Shown here in pieces: positions 7,417-15,577 of a stretch of DNA of 50,638 nucleotides (position 1 is the stretch's first letter; each line of letters opens with the position of its first letter). The stretch covers positions 1-50,638 of IMG/VR virus record IMGVR_UViG_3300022752_000106; one strand, given 5' to 3'. The DNA is from a virus. A program made the position numbers and the translations under genes. A model generated the notes under the pieces. That model did no database searches, was not told where the DNA came from, and was given only the letters and a program-made list of their open reading frames with translations.

Positions 7417-8652
7417 TTATTTAGTCTTACTAATTCTCAATGATAAGGGAAGTAATTTTCCTTGAGTATTTCTAATAGCTACTAAATATTGAGACGGACC
7501 AAACGTTGGACTATCTGTATCTATTTTTAAAGCTAGTATTTTTGTAGTTGGTCCTGGGTATTTAACTTCTACATTGGTTATTTTACCAATAGCATTATAC
7601 GCATCTTCAGCAGATAAAATAGGAACTACTTTTACTTCTCCGGGTTTAGTTTCTCTAACATAGTAGTAACCATAACCTATAGAGGAGGCTAATAGTTTAA
7701 TAAACTTATCATTATCTATTTTTGTAGATGACCAATTATCTGATTCTCCTTCTTTGGTAATATATGAATTTAAACCATCAGCTAAACGTTGAGGGTCAAT
7801 ATTAAACATATCAAATAAAAGATCAATACTAGGAGAAACACCTTTTTTAGATGGATCATATATTACTTTATCACCTTCAGGAACAATAAAAGCAACATTA
7901 GGCCCACTATAAAGACCACTTCCTGCTTTATTTTTTAAAGAGATATAATATAAATTTCCACCATATTTGATAGTCATATCGGATATAGTAGAACCTATAT
8001 CTTTAGGTCCTTCTAAAGATAAACTACGTTTTGTATCTGTGGCACCGGCAAATGATATATCGTCTGCTGAGAGTTTAGTGTTATCTATTTTTAAAGTAGA
8101 ATATAGTGTTTTTAAATCATCTGAAAGGGTAGAGTTAGGTTCTCCAGCAGATGATTTGGCTTTTGCTACGAAATCTTGTTCGTATTTTTCTCCAGCATTA
8201 CCACCACCACTCAAAATAATTCTAACAGGGCCAAATTTTTCAGAATCAAATTCGTACATATCAAATTTGCCTGATGGATTAGGTCCTGATTTAGGGCCAT
8301 GGATAGTAAATTCATCAGCACCTAATATATTTTTAAATAGGGATTTTGTTTTTTCAGGATCAACCTTATTAGGATTTCCTAAACGATTTGCATCACTTTG
8401 AGGTTTAAAACCATAAGATGCATCAACATTATCTAAAAAATAAGCAACTGCCTTTTTAGTATTAGATGATATTTCTTTATCTGTAGCTTCAAATATCAAA
8501 ATTTCTTCAGTTAAAATGGAAAAACTAAACGGGATATCAAGTTTTTTTAATTCATTTTCTAAAAGTAAAATATCCTGATTATTTTTCATATCAGGATATC
8601 CTTTAGGAAACTTATAAGCTATACTATATAAAAATTGTTCTAAAACGTCCAT
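7417..8652 (-). CDS. 411-aa phage protein with possible PD-(D/E)XK-like core
   Basis: Around residues 190-245, TDTKRSLSL, SDMTIKYGGNLYYISLKNKA and GLYSGPNVAF give an acidic residue followed by strand-xSLKxK, the spacing expected of a PD-(D/E)XK nuclease core. Related marine T4-like phage proteins share the 'SD(M/I)xIK...(I/L)SLK' signature. The gene overlaps the next one upstream by 1 nt and is followed after 11 nt by the tagged 226-aa gene, within a virion-type block. A nuclease activity is possible but not established; a structural role is the alternative. Confidence 0.55.
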   Translation of the reverse strand: MDVLEQFLYSIAYKFPKGYPDMKNNQDILLLENELKKLDIPFSFSILTEEILIFEATDKEISSNTKKAVAYFLDNVDASYGFKPQSDANRLGNPNKVDPEKTKSLFKNILGADEFTIHGPKSGPNPSGKFDMYEFDSEKFGPVRIILSGGGNAGEKYEQDFVAKAKSSAGEPNSTLSDDLKTLYSTLKIDNTKLSADDISFAGATDTKRSLSLEGPKDIGSTISDMTIKYGGNLYYISLKNKAGSGLYSGPNVAFIVPEGDKVIYDPSKKGVSPSIDLLFDMFNIDPQRLADGLNSYITKEGESDNWSSTKIDNDKFIKLLASSIGYGYYYVRETKPGEVKVVPILSAEDAYNAIGKITNVEVKYPGPTTKILALKIDTDSPTFGPSQYLVAIRNTQGKLLPLSLRISKTK

Positions 8653-9119
8653 TATGCTTCAGGTGTTTCTGCTGGTGGGGTTTCTTCTGCTGGAGGTGTT
8701 GGTTCAGCTCCTGGAAGTTCTGTTTCAATTCCTCCACCTTCTGTTCCAGCTTCTTCTTTTGAACCATAACGTAAAATATTTGCTATAGATTGTGCTGCTC
8801 TTTCTTCTTCAGGTAAATTTAATAAATAGTATTTTTTACCTTCTACTTGAGCAATCCAACTGCGTTTGCCGTAAATCAAATAAAAATTTTGATTGTTTTT
8901 TAAATTTATTCTAAATGTAGTAGGACGTGGTGCAACCCAATCAATAGATTCTAAAAAGTTATCATACTCAAGAGTAAGTAAATCAACAATAACCTTTTTA
9001 AGCTCAGGAAATTTAGTTAACTCATCATACTCAATAGCTTCTTCAGGAGTAATTGTTGTAGCTGAGTAGATTTGTTTAGCTAAACCTTTGATTCTATTTT
9101 TTAGTTGGTCGCGAGTCAT
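8652..9119 (-). CDS. 155-aa conserved phage protein with Pro/Glu-rich tail
   Basis: Residues 1-115 form a compact helical and beta domain (MTRDQLKNRIKGLAKQIYSA; FRINLKNNQNFYLIYGKRSW), and residues about 118-155 are a disordered Pro/Glu/Thr tail (PPAEETPPAETPEA). The stop overlaps the start of the 411-aa gene by 1 nt and its own start abuts the 251-aa gene, so it is translated within one operon. No family was recognised; its place among scaffold-like proteins suggests a virion-assembly role. Confidence 0.6.
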   Translation of the reverse strand: MTRDQLKNRIKGLAKQIYSATTITPEEAIEYDELTKFPELKKVIVDLLTLEYDNFLESIDWVAPRPTTFRINLKNNQNFYLIYGKRSWIAQVEGKKYYLLNLPEEERAAQSIANILRYGSKEEAGTEGGGIETELPGAEPTPPAEETPPAETPEA

Positions 9120-9874
9120 TATTTTCCTTTAAGTTTAGCTAAAATAGCTTCTTTAATTTTAGCTTTTGATCTTGCAATAGCGTACATTTCAGGATCATCT
9201 TTTTCAAATCCTGATTTTTTAAGGCCTTTAACTATTTTTTCCTCTTTTTTATTAAGTTTGCCTTCATCAATAGCACCTTCTTCAGAAGCTACATCTACCA
9301 TAGCATCAACTTCTGGTTCTTTAAGTTCAAATTCAAGATAATGTTTTGCAGAAGATATTAAATTGTTAGCAGAAGTAATTTTTGCCTGCCACCAAGCAGG
9401 AAAATCTACTTTTTGAGGACCTTCAAATTTATCAACCATTTTATAAAGTTCCATAGCATATTTTCCAATTTGATAAAGCTCAGCTTTAATCATGTGGGGT
9501 TCATCATCTATATGACCTATGCTAATATCTTCGTCTAATTCACCTTGTTTTTTTAAAATGGATTTTTGTAACGCATCAGGTAAATTTTTACGTTTATCGT
9601 TAAATTTATCATCATATTTTGAAGTAAATGCTGTTGACTTTTTCTTTTCAGTTAAAGCATCAATAACCATTTCTCTTAATCTATTATTTTCCATTGTTGC
9701 ATCAGGTTGTAGTTCTTTAGCTTTTTTTTTCTTCTGGTTAGCAACTGCGATGCTATAAGCATATAGCTCACCGTCGGCACCTTTTTCATTGTTAAGTTTT
9801 TCTAAACGACTACCAATGATAGACTTAAAGTTCTTCATTATTTCTTGAGAATCTTGAGAATTAAAGTCTTCCAT
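9119..9874 (-). CDS. 251-aa conserved T4-like marine phage protein (head-region family)
   Basis: The central part (DEPHMIKAELYQIGKYAMEL, then VDFPAWWQAKITSANNLISS, then AKHYLEFELKEPEVDAMVD) is a signature I associate with a family conserved in T4-like marine phages near head and prohead genes, without known function. N- and C-terminal ends are Lys/Glu-rich and helical. It sits 12 nt downstream of the histone-like gene. Confidence 0.6.
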   Translation of the reverse strand: MEDFNSQDSQEIMKNFKSIIGSRLEKLNNEKGADGELYAYSIAVANQKKKKAKELQPDATMENNRLREMVIDALTEKKKSTAFTSKYDDKFNDKRKNLPDALQKSILKKQGELDEDISIGHIDDEPHMIKAELYQIGKYAMELYKMVDKFEGPQKVDFPAWWQAKITSANNLISSAKHYLEFELKEPEVDAMVDVASEEGAIDEGKLNKKEEKIVKGLKKSGFEKDDPEMYAIARSKAKIKEAILAKLKGK

Positions 9875-9886
9875 ATAAGTTATTTT

Positions 9887-10057
9887 TTAAACTTTGTCTT
9901 CTGCAGTTGAAGTCTTTTTAAATTCAGCTGCAAGTTTTTTAATGTTATTAGCTGCACTGCGTGCACGTCCACGAGCTGCTTTTGATGTTTTAGCATGCTC
10001 AGTTTCCATAATAACAATTTGTTCTTTAATTGCGTCTAAAAGTTCTGTTGTGTTCAT
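9887..10057 (-). CDS. histone H1-like (Hc1-type) DNA-binding protein
   Basis: ATG at 10057 opens a 56-aa protein MNTTELLDAIKEQIVIMETE followed by KTSKAARGRARSAANNIKKL and a Lys-rich end. The 'K(T/A)xKAAxxRAR(K/S)xxxxxxKLxKEFxK' arrangement and the length match the small Hc1-type histone H1-like proteins common in Bacteroidota. TATAAATA lies about 10 nt upstream, suggesting late expression. A chromatin-like or genome-packaging role is probable; host mimicry is possible. Confidence 0.75.
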   Translation of the reverse strand: MNTTELLDAIKEQIVIMETEHAKTSKAARGRARSAANNIKKLAAEFKKTSTAEDKV

Positions 10058-10067
10058 AAATTTTATT

Positions 10068-10075
10068 ATTTATAG
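10068..10075 (-). promoter_or_regulatory. TATAAATA motif before the histone-like gene
   Basis: Minus-strand TATAAATA, matching the T4 late consensus, about 10 nt before the start at 10057. Unlike most late-type motifs in this window it reads TATAAATA rather than ATATTTATA. The position may be off by one or two bases. Confidence 0.4.
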
Positions 10076-10086
10076 ATTATTAAATA

Positions 10087-10620
10087 TTAGTCTTCTCCAC
10101 TCCCAATATATTCGCTAACGAAAAATTTAAGCGTGTTTCCAACTTGTGTTTCAAGTTTTTCATTGTTCATTCCTTTAGCAATTTTAAAAGCTTTCATCAA
10201 AGCATCCATTAAATCACCTTCAGTACCTTCCATATCAGCAGCTACGTCTTCTAAACTACCTCCAGCAGCAGGTGTTTCTTCAGCAGGTACTTCTTCATCA
10301 GCAGGTATTTCTTCAGTTGTATCAGTTACTTCAACGTCTTCAACATCTTCATCTTTTTTCTTTTTAGCTTCTTCAAGTTCATCACTTGTAGGTTCATCTT
10401 CTAAACCTTGCATATGAGGAAAGTATCCTAATTCATCTCCATCACCATAATCATCATCTGGGTCTGGGTCATAGTCGTCAGGGTCACTAAGCTCAGCGAT
10501 GACCATTTCACGAATTTTATTTCTTAATAATTCATTTTCATTAAGTGTTTTAAATGAAGGATTTAAATTTTCAAGAGCTTTACTTTCCTTTAAAAATTTT
10601 TTTAAGTCAAAATTGTCCAT
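10087..10620 (-). CDS. acidic scaffold-like protein with capsid-targeting-like N-terminus
   Basis: The 177-aa protein starts MDNFDLKKFLKESKALENL (tag with FLKE at 9-12) and has LLRNKIREMVIAEL at about 30-43. The centre is very acidic (DPDDYDPDPDDDYGDGDE, then Glu/Pro-rich), and the C-terminus is a helix (DLMDALMKAFKIAKGMNNEK). An N-terminal helix, an acidic core and a C-terminal helix are typical of prohead core or scaffold proteins, and the tag fits capsid delivery. An ATATTTATA motif lies 20 nt upstream. Assignment as a core protein is inference. Confidence 0.6.
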   Translation of the reverse strand: MDNFDLKKFLKESKALENLNPSFKTLNENELLRNKIREMVIAELSDPDDYDPDPDDDYGDGDELGYFPHMQGLEDEPTSDELEEAKKKKDEDVEDVEVTDTTEEIPADEEVPAEETPAAGGSLEDVAADMEGTEGDLMDALMKAFKIAKGMNNEKLETQVGNTLKFFVSEYIGSGED

Positions 10621-10621
10621 T

Positions 10622-11257
10622 TTATTTTTTGTTATTTGTGTATAAATATTCAGAAAGTAATGTTCCTATCGCTCCTACTTTTTGTCTTATAAAAGACCAT
10701 TCATCTCTTACCATATGATGTGATTCTTTATAAGATACACCTAATACACCTATTAAATGGCTATCTAAACTATACACTCCAAGCATACAAATAGATTTTG
10801 TACCAAATTGGGTAGTTAAATATTCTAAACCAATAGTATCTTCTATCACGCTGATATCATCTATTGATATTTCATCATCGTTGTATATTTTTGAAAGTAC
10901 TCTAGGAAATAAAGATACTGGGATATTTTGAAAGGTATGTTGAATTGGAGGTGTATTTGGGGATGTTTTTTCATAGAAAAAGGAAAATTTCTGAATTGAT
11001 TTTCCTGTAGGATAAAAATGACCTCCATTATGAAATTGAGCTAACCATACTCTATCACATTTCAATTCATTCATTATTACTTCTAATTGCCCATCTATTA
11101 AAGTAGAAGTTTCAAGAGCTTCATGCATTGGAGTTTTTTTATTAGGTTTTTCCATCTTAAGTTTAACCCAATTAACTATAATAGGACCAATTACTGCGGT
11201 AATTAAAGCTACTAGTATTGTTAAAACAATATAAGATATACTAACAGTTGTTATCAT
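10622..11257 (-). CDS. membrane-anchored GAF-like protein
   Basis: Residues about 5-31 are one hydrophobic span (ISYIVLTILVALITAVIGPI). The rest of the 211-aa protein (CDRVWLAQFHNGGHFYPTGK, FSFFYEKTSPN, SICMLGVYSLDSHLIGVLGV) reads as a GAF-like sensor fold: a ligand pocket with 'FHNGG' and paired beta strands. It would sit in the host inner membrane with the domain in the cytoplasm. It overlaps the next gene by 4 nt. The ligand is unknown. Confidence 0.55.
   Translation of the reverse strand: MITTVSISYIVLTILVALITAVIGPIIVNWVKLKMEKPNKKTPMHEALETSTLIDGQLEVIMNELKCDRVWLAQFHNGGHFYPTGKSIQKFSFFYEKTSPNTPPIQHTFQNIPVSLFPRVLSKIYNDDEISIDDISVIEDTIGLEYLTTQFGTKSICMLGVYSLDSHLIGVLGVSYKESHHMVRDEWSFIRQKVGAIGTLLSEYLYTNNKK
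10641..10649 (-). promoter_or_regulatory. late-type promoter motif ATATTTATA
   Basis: Minus-strand ATATTTATA, 20 nt before the scaffold-like gene that starts at 10620, within the 3' end of the GAF-like gene. Confidence 0.45.
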
Positions 11258-11826
11258 TTTTTAAGGGAATTTAAATATTCTATTACTTCATTTAAAGATT
11301 GTTGAGCACGTTCTTTATCTATTCCACCAACCCATTTTTGTACTTCACCGTGTTCTGAAATAAAGCTATTAGCTTTATTATTTAGAATATTTTCAAACCA
11401 ACTTTTATATTCTTCTATTTGCTGATCAATTTCAGCATTATGTGTTTTAATTCTATAGTCTTCCCATGTACCAAAAATTTTCATTTGGGTTTCTGTGGTT
11501 GCTCTACAGTCTAAACATTCGTTATATGCTTTAAAATAAAAAGGATCTAATTGTTTGTCCATTACTTGTTTGCATTTTGGACAAAATAAAGGAACTGCTG
11601 CTTTTTTAAAACTATCAAGTTTAGTAACATTTTCTTTTATACCATTTCGAATAGTCCAAGTTTTACCTCGTTCTTCCCAAACGTCACCTTCTTTATGATC
11701 TTCTTGGGTTTCACCTGTATAACCAATTCCCATTGTAGAACGATCACCGTATTTACCTTTAACAAGGTTACGAAGACGTTCTACATCTTTTTTTTGGAAT
11801 TCTTTTTTTAAAACATTATTCGCCAT
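11254..11826 (-). CDS. 190-aa zinc-ribbon phage protein
   Basis: Residues about 84-110 have CPKCK ... CLDC, a four-cysteine zinc ribbon. Before it is KEGDVWEERGKTWTIRNGIK, a signature known from T4-like marine phage proteins of unknown role. The C-terminal third is helical. The start overlaps the 747-aa gene by 11 nt and the stop overlaps the GAF-like gene. A structural or nucleic-acid-binding role is possible. Confidence 0.6.
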   Translation of the reverse strand: MANNVLKKEFQKKDVERLRNLVKGKYGDRSTMGIGYTGETQEDHKEGDVWEERGKTWTIRNGIKENVTKLDSFKKAAVPLFCPKCKQVMDKQLDPFYFKAYNECLDCRATTETQMKIFGTWEDYRIKTHNAEIDQQIEEYKSWFENILNNKANSFISEHGEVQKWVGGIDKERAQQSLNEVIEYLNSLKK

Positions 11827-14059
11827 TAATTTTGAATTTTTTTAAAATTGATAGTGTTTTAGTTGTATCTTTATGCAATATAGCTATACCCCCACTTGCT
11901 TTCCAAGCAGAAATATTTTTAAACATATCATCTATAAGTATGTGATTTGGGGCAGCAAATGTAGCTTTTTGAACAGCAGGTACAAAGATTTCTTTTCCTA
12001 CATTAGTTAAATTTTTTGCAATCCACATTTTTTTACCTTGAATTGCTTGGTTTAATTCAGGATTAAGTCGTTGATCAGAAGGTAAATTTAAATCTACTGC
12101 AGGTGCTGAAAGAATATTTGGGGTATAGGGAGAAATAGCTTTCCATAATTCTCTTCCTCCAGGTTGCCATTCTAAATTTGCCCAATAATCTTTTTCTTGC
12201 AAACCTTTTTCTTTTAATTTAGTTCTAAATAAATTCCAAAAAAAACTAGATCCTTGGGTATTAGCTTCTGCTGTTGACATGTCTGTTAATTGTTCATAAC
12301 CTAAATCAAAATTACATAATACGCCATCCATGTCACAATATATAGTGTATTTAGAATCAATATTTTCATTAAGTGATTGCATTGATTTTACACGTTCAAG
12401 TAATTTTTCGTCAAAATTAACTCCATGTCTATTTTTAAATTCTTTTACTAACTTGTCAGTAGGTAAACCTTTGTTTGTTAATAAAATATAAGCCCCTAAA
12501 TCAGCATCCATTTCGTCATCTTCAGAATATGGTCCTGTATGTCCTAAAAGCAAATGCGCTATTTCATGGGCTTCAACAAATTTTAAATCATTAAAATTCA
12601 AGTCTGAATCTACAAAAGTTTCACCATCAATGATTATTGTTTTATCTTTTGGGTAATAAAAACCATACCCATATTCGTCAAATAGTGGTTCTAAATTTGG
12701 ATAGTTTTCGTTTTCTTTAAAAACAACTAAAATATTTACGTCTGGTTTAAATGTGCTAGGATATGATAATTCATTGGTATTATCTTCTTCTAATAGTTTT
12801 TCTTTAAATTGAGATGGAAGTGATTTACCTTTAGTTATTGCTCCTAAAAAAGTTGTACCTGAAATTCCTAAAACAGGTAAAGTACTCATTTTAGCAATGT
12901 CTATTGTGTTACGTTTTAATTTGACTTTTTCTTCAGGGGTAAGAGAATTTTTATCTCTTAAATATTTTTTAAGTAATGGTCCAAATCCTTTTAAATCTTT
13001 TTTTTGAGATTTAAGAGCATCAAAAAAAGCTGTTGATTTTTCTTTTATTTTATCTAAAATATTTTCATTTAATTTTTGATCCCCAGTAATTGAATCTGTC
13101 CATCCTCTAAACATCATATTACCTTTTTCATATGCTTCTCTTTCTATTTCAGGTAAATTACCTTCTTCATTTGTATTTTGAGTTGTAATATTACCTAAAC
13201 GATTTTCACAATTTTGCATATGATGAATCATTTCATGCGCATATGAACGCATAACATCTTTTGGATGGCGATCCATTGTATAAAGTACTATAATACGGTT
13301 ATTCGGGTCGTAATATGCTGTTTTACCGAAGAAGTCTCTAGCATTTTCAATATCATCATTTACAAATTTTACTTTAGGTAAAGGACGAATATTCATGCCT
13401 TTATTTAACATAAATTTAGTAAGTGATTTGATTAATTTAGGGTAATCATGTTCACTTGGTTCAGCATATTTTACTTCATCAAGTGGTGTTTCAGCTAAAA
13501 TAGACCAAATTTTATCTTTTTCTTCTTGTGAAAGTTGAGTTGGAAGATAAGATTGGAATCTTTCTTTTTCACCACCAATTAAAGCCGCACGTGTATTTGT
13601 ACCACTAACTCTATCATCACCTTGTTCAGATTTAACTACTATTGTTTTAAAGTTAGGATATTTTCCTTCTAAACTATCAAAACGTTTTAAATCACCTAAA
13701 TCCATTTCACCTCGAATACCTACTACTGGGTAGAAAAATGTATCTGGGTTGTTTTTAATCATAGAAGCAACATCCGAAATAGGGGATGAATTTTCTGCTA
13801 TTTTAATTTCAACGTTAGATGGTAAGTATTTTTTGTAAATATCCCATATTTCTTTACTTTCCTCTTTAGAAACACCATCTCGGTTTTTATGACCAATTAA
13901 AACGATTACTTTTTCAAAATTAGGGTTTTTTGCTACTTCATCAACCAATGCAAAATGACCTACTGTAGGTGGTTTAAATCCACCAGGAATAAGAGCAATA
14001 CCTTTTTGCCCTTCTGCCTCTAATATAGGTTGTATAAGTACTTTAACGAATGAATTCAT
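11816..14059 (-). CDS. four-domain fusion: nucleotidyltransferase, two metallopeptidase-like domains, HAD phosphatase
   Basis: The 747-aa protein starts MNSFVKVLIQPILEAE (tag-like). About 20-170: cytidylyltransferase-type fold with GGFKPPTVGHFALVDE (HxGH-like GHFA) and SGTNTRAALIGG, as in NMN adenylyltransferase-like proteins. About 200-310: YAHEMIHHMQN, an HExxH zinc site. About 440-545: VEAHEIAHLLLGHTG plus an acidic downstream segment, an ImmA/IrrE-type HExxH site. About 570-745: YCDMDGVLCNF and HILIDDMFKN, the DxDG and DD motifs of HAD 5'(3')-deoxyribonucleotidase types. All key motifs look intact. It overlaps the zeta-like gene by 17 nt. Individual motifs are clear; the joint role is not. 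Confidence 0.75.
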   Translation of the reverse strand: MNSFVKVLIQPILEAEGQKGIALIPGGFKPPTVGHFALVDEVAKNPNFEKVIVLIGHKNRDGVSKEESKEIWDIYKKYLPSNVEIKIAENSSPISDVASMIKNNPDTFFYPVVGIRGEMDLGDLKRFDSLEGKYPNFKTIVVKSEQGDDRVSGTNTRAALIGGEKERFQSYLPTQLSQEEKDKIWSILAETPLDEVKYAEPSEHDYPKLIKSLTKFMLNKGMNIRPLPKVKFVNDDIENARDFFGKTAYYDPNNRIIVLYTMDRHPKDVMRSYAHEMIHHMQNCENRLGNITTQNTNEEGNLPEIEREAYEKGNMMFRGWTDSITGDQKLNENILDKIKEKSTAFFDALKSQKKDLKGFGPLLKKYLRDKNSLTPEEKVKLKRNTIDIAKMSTLPVLGISGTTFLGAITKGKSLPSQFKEKLLEEDNTNELSYPSTFKPDVNILVVFKENENYPNLEPLFDEYGYGFYYPKDKTIIIDGETFVDSDLNFNDLKFVEAHEIAHLLLGHTGPYSEDDEMDADLGAYILLTNKGLPTDKLVKEFKNRHGVNFDEKLLERVKSMQSLNENIDSKYTIYCDMDGVLCNFDLGYEQLTDMSTAEANTQGSSFFWNLFRTKLKEKGLQEKDYWANLEWQPGGRELWKAISPYTPNILSAPAVDLNLPSDQRLNPELNQAIQGKKMWIAKNLTNVGKEIFVPAVQKATFAAPNHILIDDMFKNISAWKASGGIAILHKDTTKTLSILKKFKINGE

Positions 14060-14792
14060 TTACTTTATTTTTTGCTACATCTAACGTATCAAATTCACGT
14101 TCTATGTCTAAAAGAGATTGTATTTCTTGATTTGTTTTTTCTTTATCTGCTTTTGATTTAGCTGCTTCCTCAGGTGTTTTAGGTTTTCCTACAGGCATAG
14201 GAAATGCTTTAGTTATTGATTGTGTATCAAATGTAGGATCAGCATTTTCAGGATCATTGTTAATAACAACTATATTATTCCCAAATGCTTGTTTGTAAAC
14301 ATCAATATTTTTTACTACACCTTCCCAACTTTTTAACACAGCACTTGTAGGTAAACTTCTACCGCGTTCAGCATTACGTTTTAAAGAAGTCATAGGTGAT
14401 ACATAAAGTAAAATCATAAATGTATTATACCCCATTGTTTCTAAATCTACTTTTTTTTTAAGTAAAGGATTTGAAGCTGCTCCTGTACCATCAATTATAA
14501 TATTTTCTAAAGATGCAAGTGCTTTAGCTTCTTTTTCTTTAGTTATTATTCTAGCTTTACCCATTAATTTAGCAGCTGAGGATAGTTCTTCAGGGGTCAT
14601 TGAAGTAAAATCTTCTTTTCCAATAGAATTTTTAAGCAATTTTTCATAGATATCATCTACGTTTATAATTTTAAAATTTTGAAGATTTAATTGATTAAGT
14701 ATAGTTGTTTTACCGGATCCAGCAGGACCTGCCATAAAAATAGCTTTAGGGTTTGTTTGGACCTCTTTTAATAATTGAATCAGACTTATCAT
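14043..14792 (-). CDS. zeta-toxin-like P-loop kinase with capsid-targeting-like N-terminus
   Basis: Tag MISLIQLLKEVQ, then KAIFMAGPAGSGKTTILNQL with the Walker A at residues 22-30. INVDDIYEKLL (about 43-53), IIIDGTGA (about 97-104) and MILLYVSPMTSLKRNAERGR (about 120-140) follow the order seen in zeta-toxin and related AAA_33 kinases, which phosphorylate small substrates such as UDP-N-acetylglucosamine in the zeta case. The C-terminus is a Lys/Glu-rich helix. Its stop overlaps the 747-aa gene. A toxin function is not shown; a polynucleotide-kinase-like role is the alternative. Confidence 0.65.
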   Translation of the reverse strand: MISLIQLLKEVQTNPKAIFMAGPAGSGKTTILNQLNLQNFKIINVDDIYEKLLKNSIGKEDFTSMTPEELSSAAKLMGKARIITKEKEAKALASLENIIIDGTGAASNPLLKKKVDLETMGYNTFMILLYVSPMTSLKRNAERGRSLPTSAVLKSWEGVVKNIDVYKQAFGNNIVVINNDPENADPTFDTQSITKAFPMPVGKPKTPEEAAKSKADKEKTNQEIQSLLDIEREFDTLDVAKNKVNEFIR

Positions 14793-14803
14793 ACTTATAC
14801 GTA

Positions 14804-15577
14804 TTATAGTTCTCGCTTAGCTATTGTTCTAAATTCAGTAAATGTTGGTGAATGTGTTGGATTTTCTAAGTCAAATAAACGTTTTACTGTTTTAAAAATA
14901 TCAATATTTTCTTCAAATGTACGGGATGATTCAACTACTTCCCACCCTTTACCTTGTATTTTACCAGCAGAAGCTTTACGTTTTGAAGATTTAAGCCATA
15001 AAATACCATAACGATCTATTTTTTTTCCAAAACATTCTTCATAACATTGACCATAAACTGCTGTTTGTAATTCATATGTTGTTTGAATTTGGTTAGATGT
15101 TTTTAAATCTAATAACCATAATTCACCATTAATTTCAACAATCAAATCGCACGTACCTGCTACTTTAAGTTCATCTGAAAATAAATGTACTTCGGTTTCA
15201 ATTAAGGTTGGTTTATATAATTCCCAAAATTCAACAAAACGTAAAAACATTTGCCAAACATCAGGATTATATATTGGACGACCTCTATCATCTAAAAATT
15301 TTAATTCTTCCCCATTCAAATAAGCTTCACATAATTCGTGTACTTGAGTACCTTCTTCAGCTGCTTTTCTAACAATATAATCTGCTGAAAAACCTACTTG
15401 TTTTAGCCAATTTTCAAAATGTTTTCCTTTTGGGTAATAACCTAAAACATATGTTACTGAGGGGAAATATTTTCCATTTCTTCTGTAATAACGAGAATCG
15501 GGTAATGTTATTTGGGTTGCGTCGTCAGATATTTCAAGGATGCGGTCATAGGATTTTTTAATGTTCCTTTTTTTCAT
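14804..15577 (-). CDS. PD-(D/E)XK exonuclease, RecB/Cas4-like
   Basis: The 257-aa protein shows the ordered RecB-family motifs: EGTQVHELCEAYLNGEEL (about 95-112), VAGTCDLIVEINGELW with the catalytic Asp (about 160-175), LLDLKTSNQ with the DxK pair, and TTYELQTAVYGQCYEE with the QxxxY motif. The set looks intact. It overlaps the primase gene by 4 nt (ATGA), so the two are translated together and probably act in replication or recombination. Confidence 0.8.
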   Translation of the reverse strand: MKKRNIKKSYDRILEISDDATQITLPDSRYYRRNGKYFPSVTYVLGYYPKGKHFENWLKQVGFSADYIVRKAAEEGTQVHELCEAYLNGEELKFLDDRGRPIYNPDVWQMFLRFVEFWELYKPTLIETEVHLFSDELKVAGTCDLIVEINGELWLLDLKTSNQIQTTYELQTAVYGQCYEECFGKKIDRYGILWLKSSKRKASAGKIQGKGWEVVESSRTFEENIDIFKTVKRLFDLENPTHSPTFTEFRTIAKREL

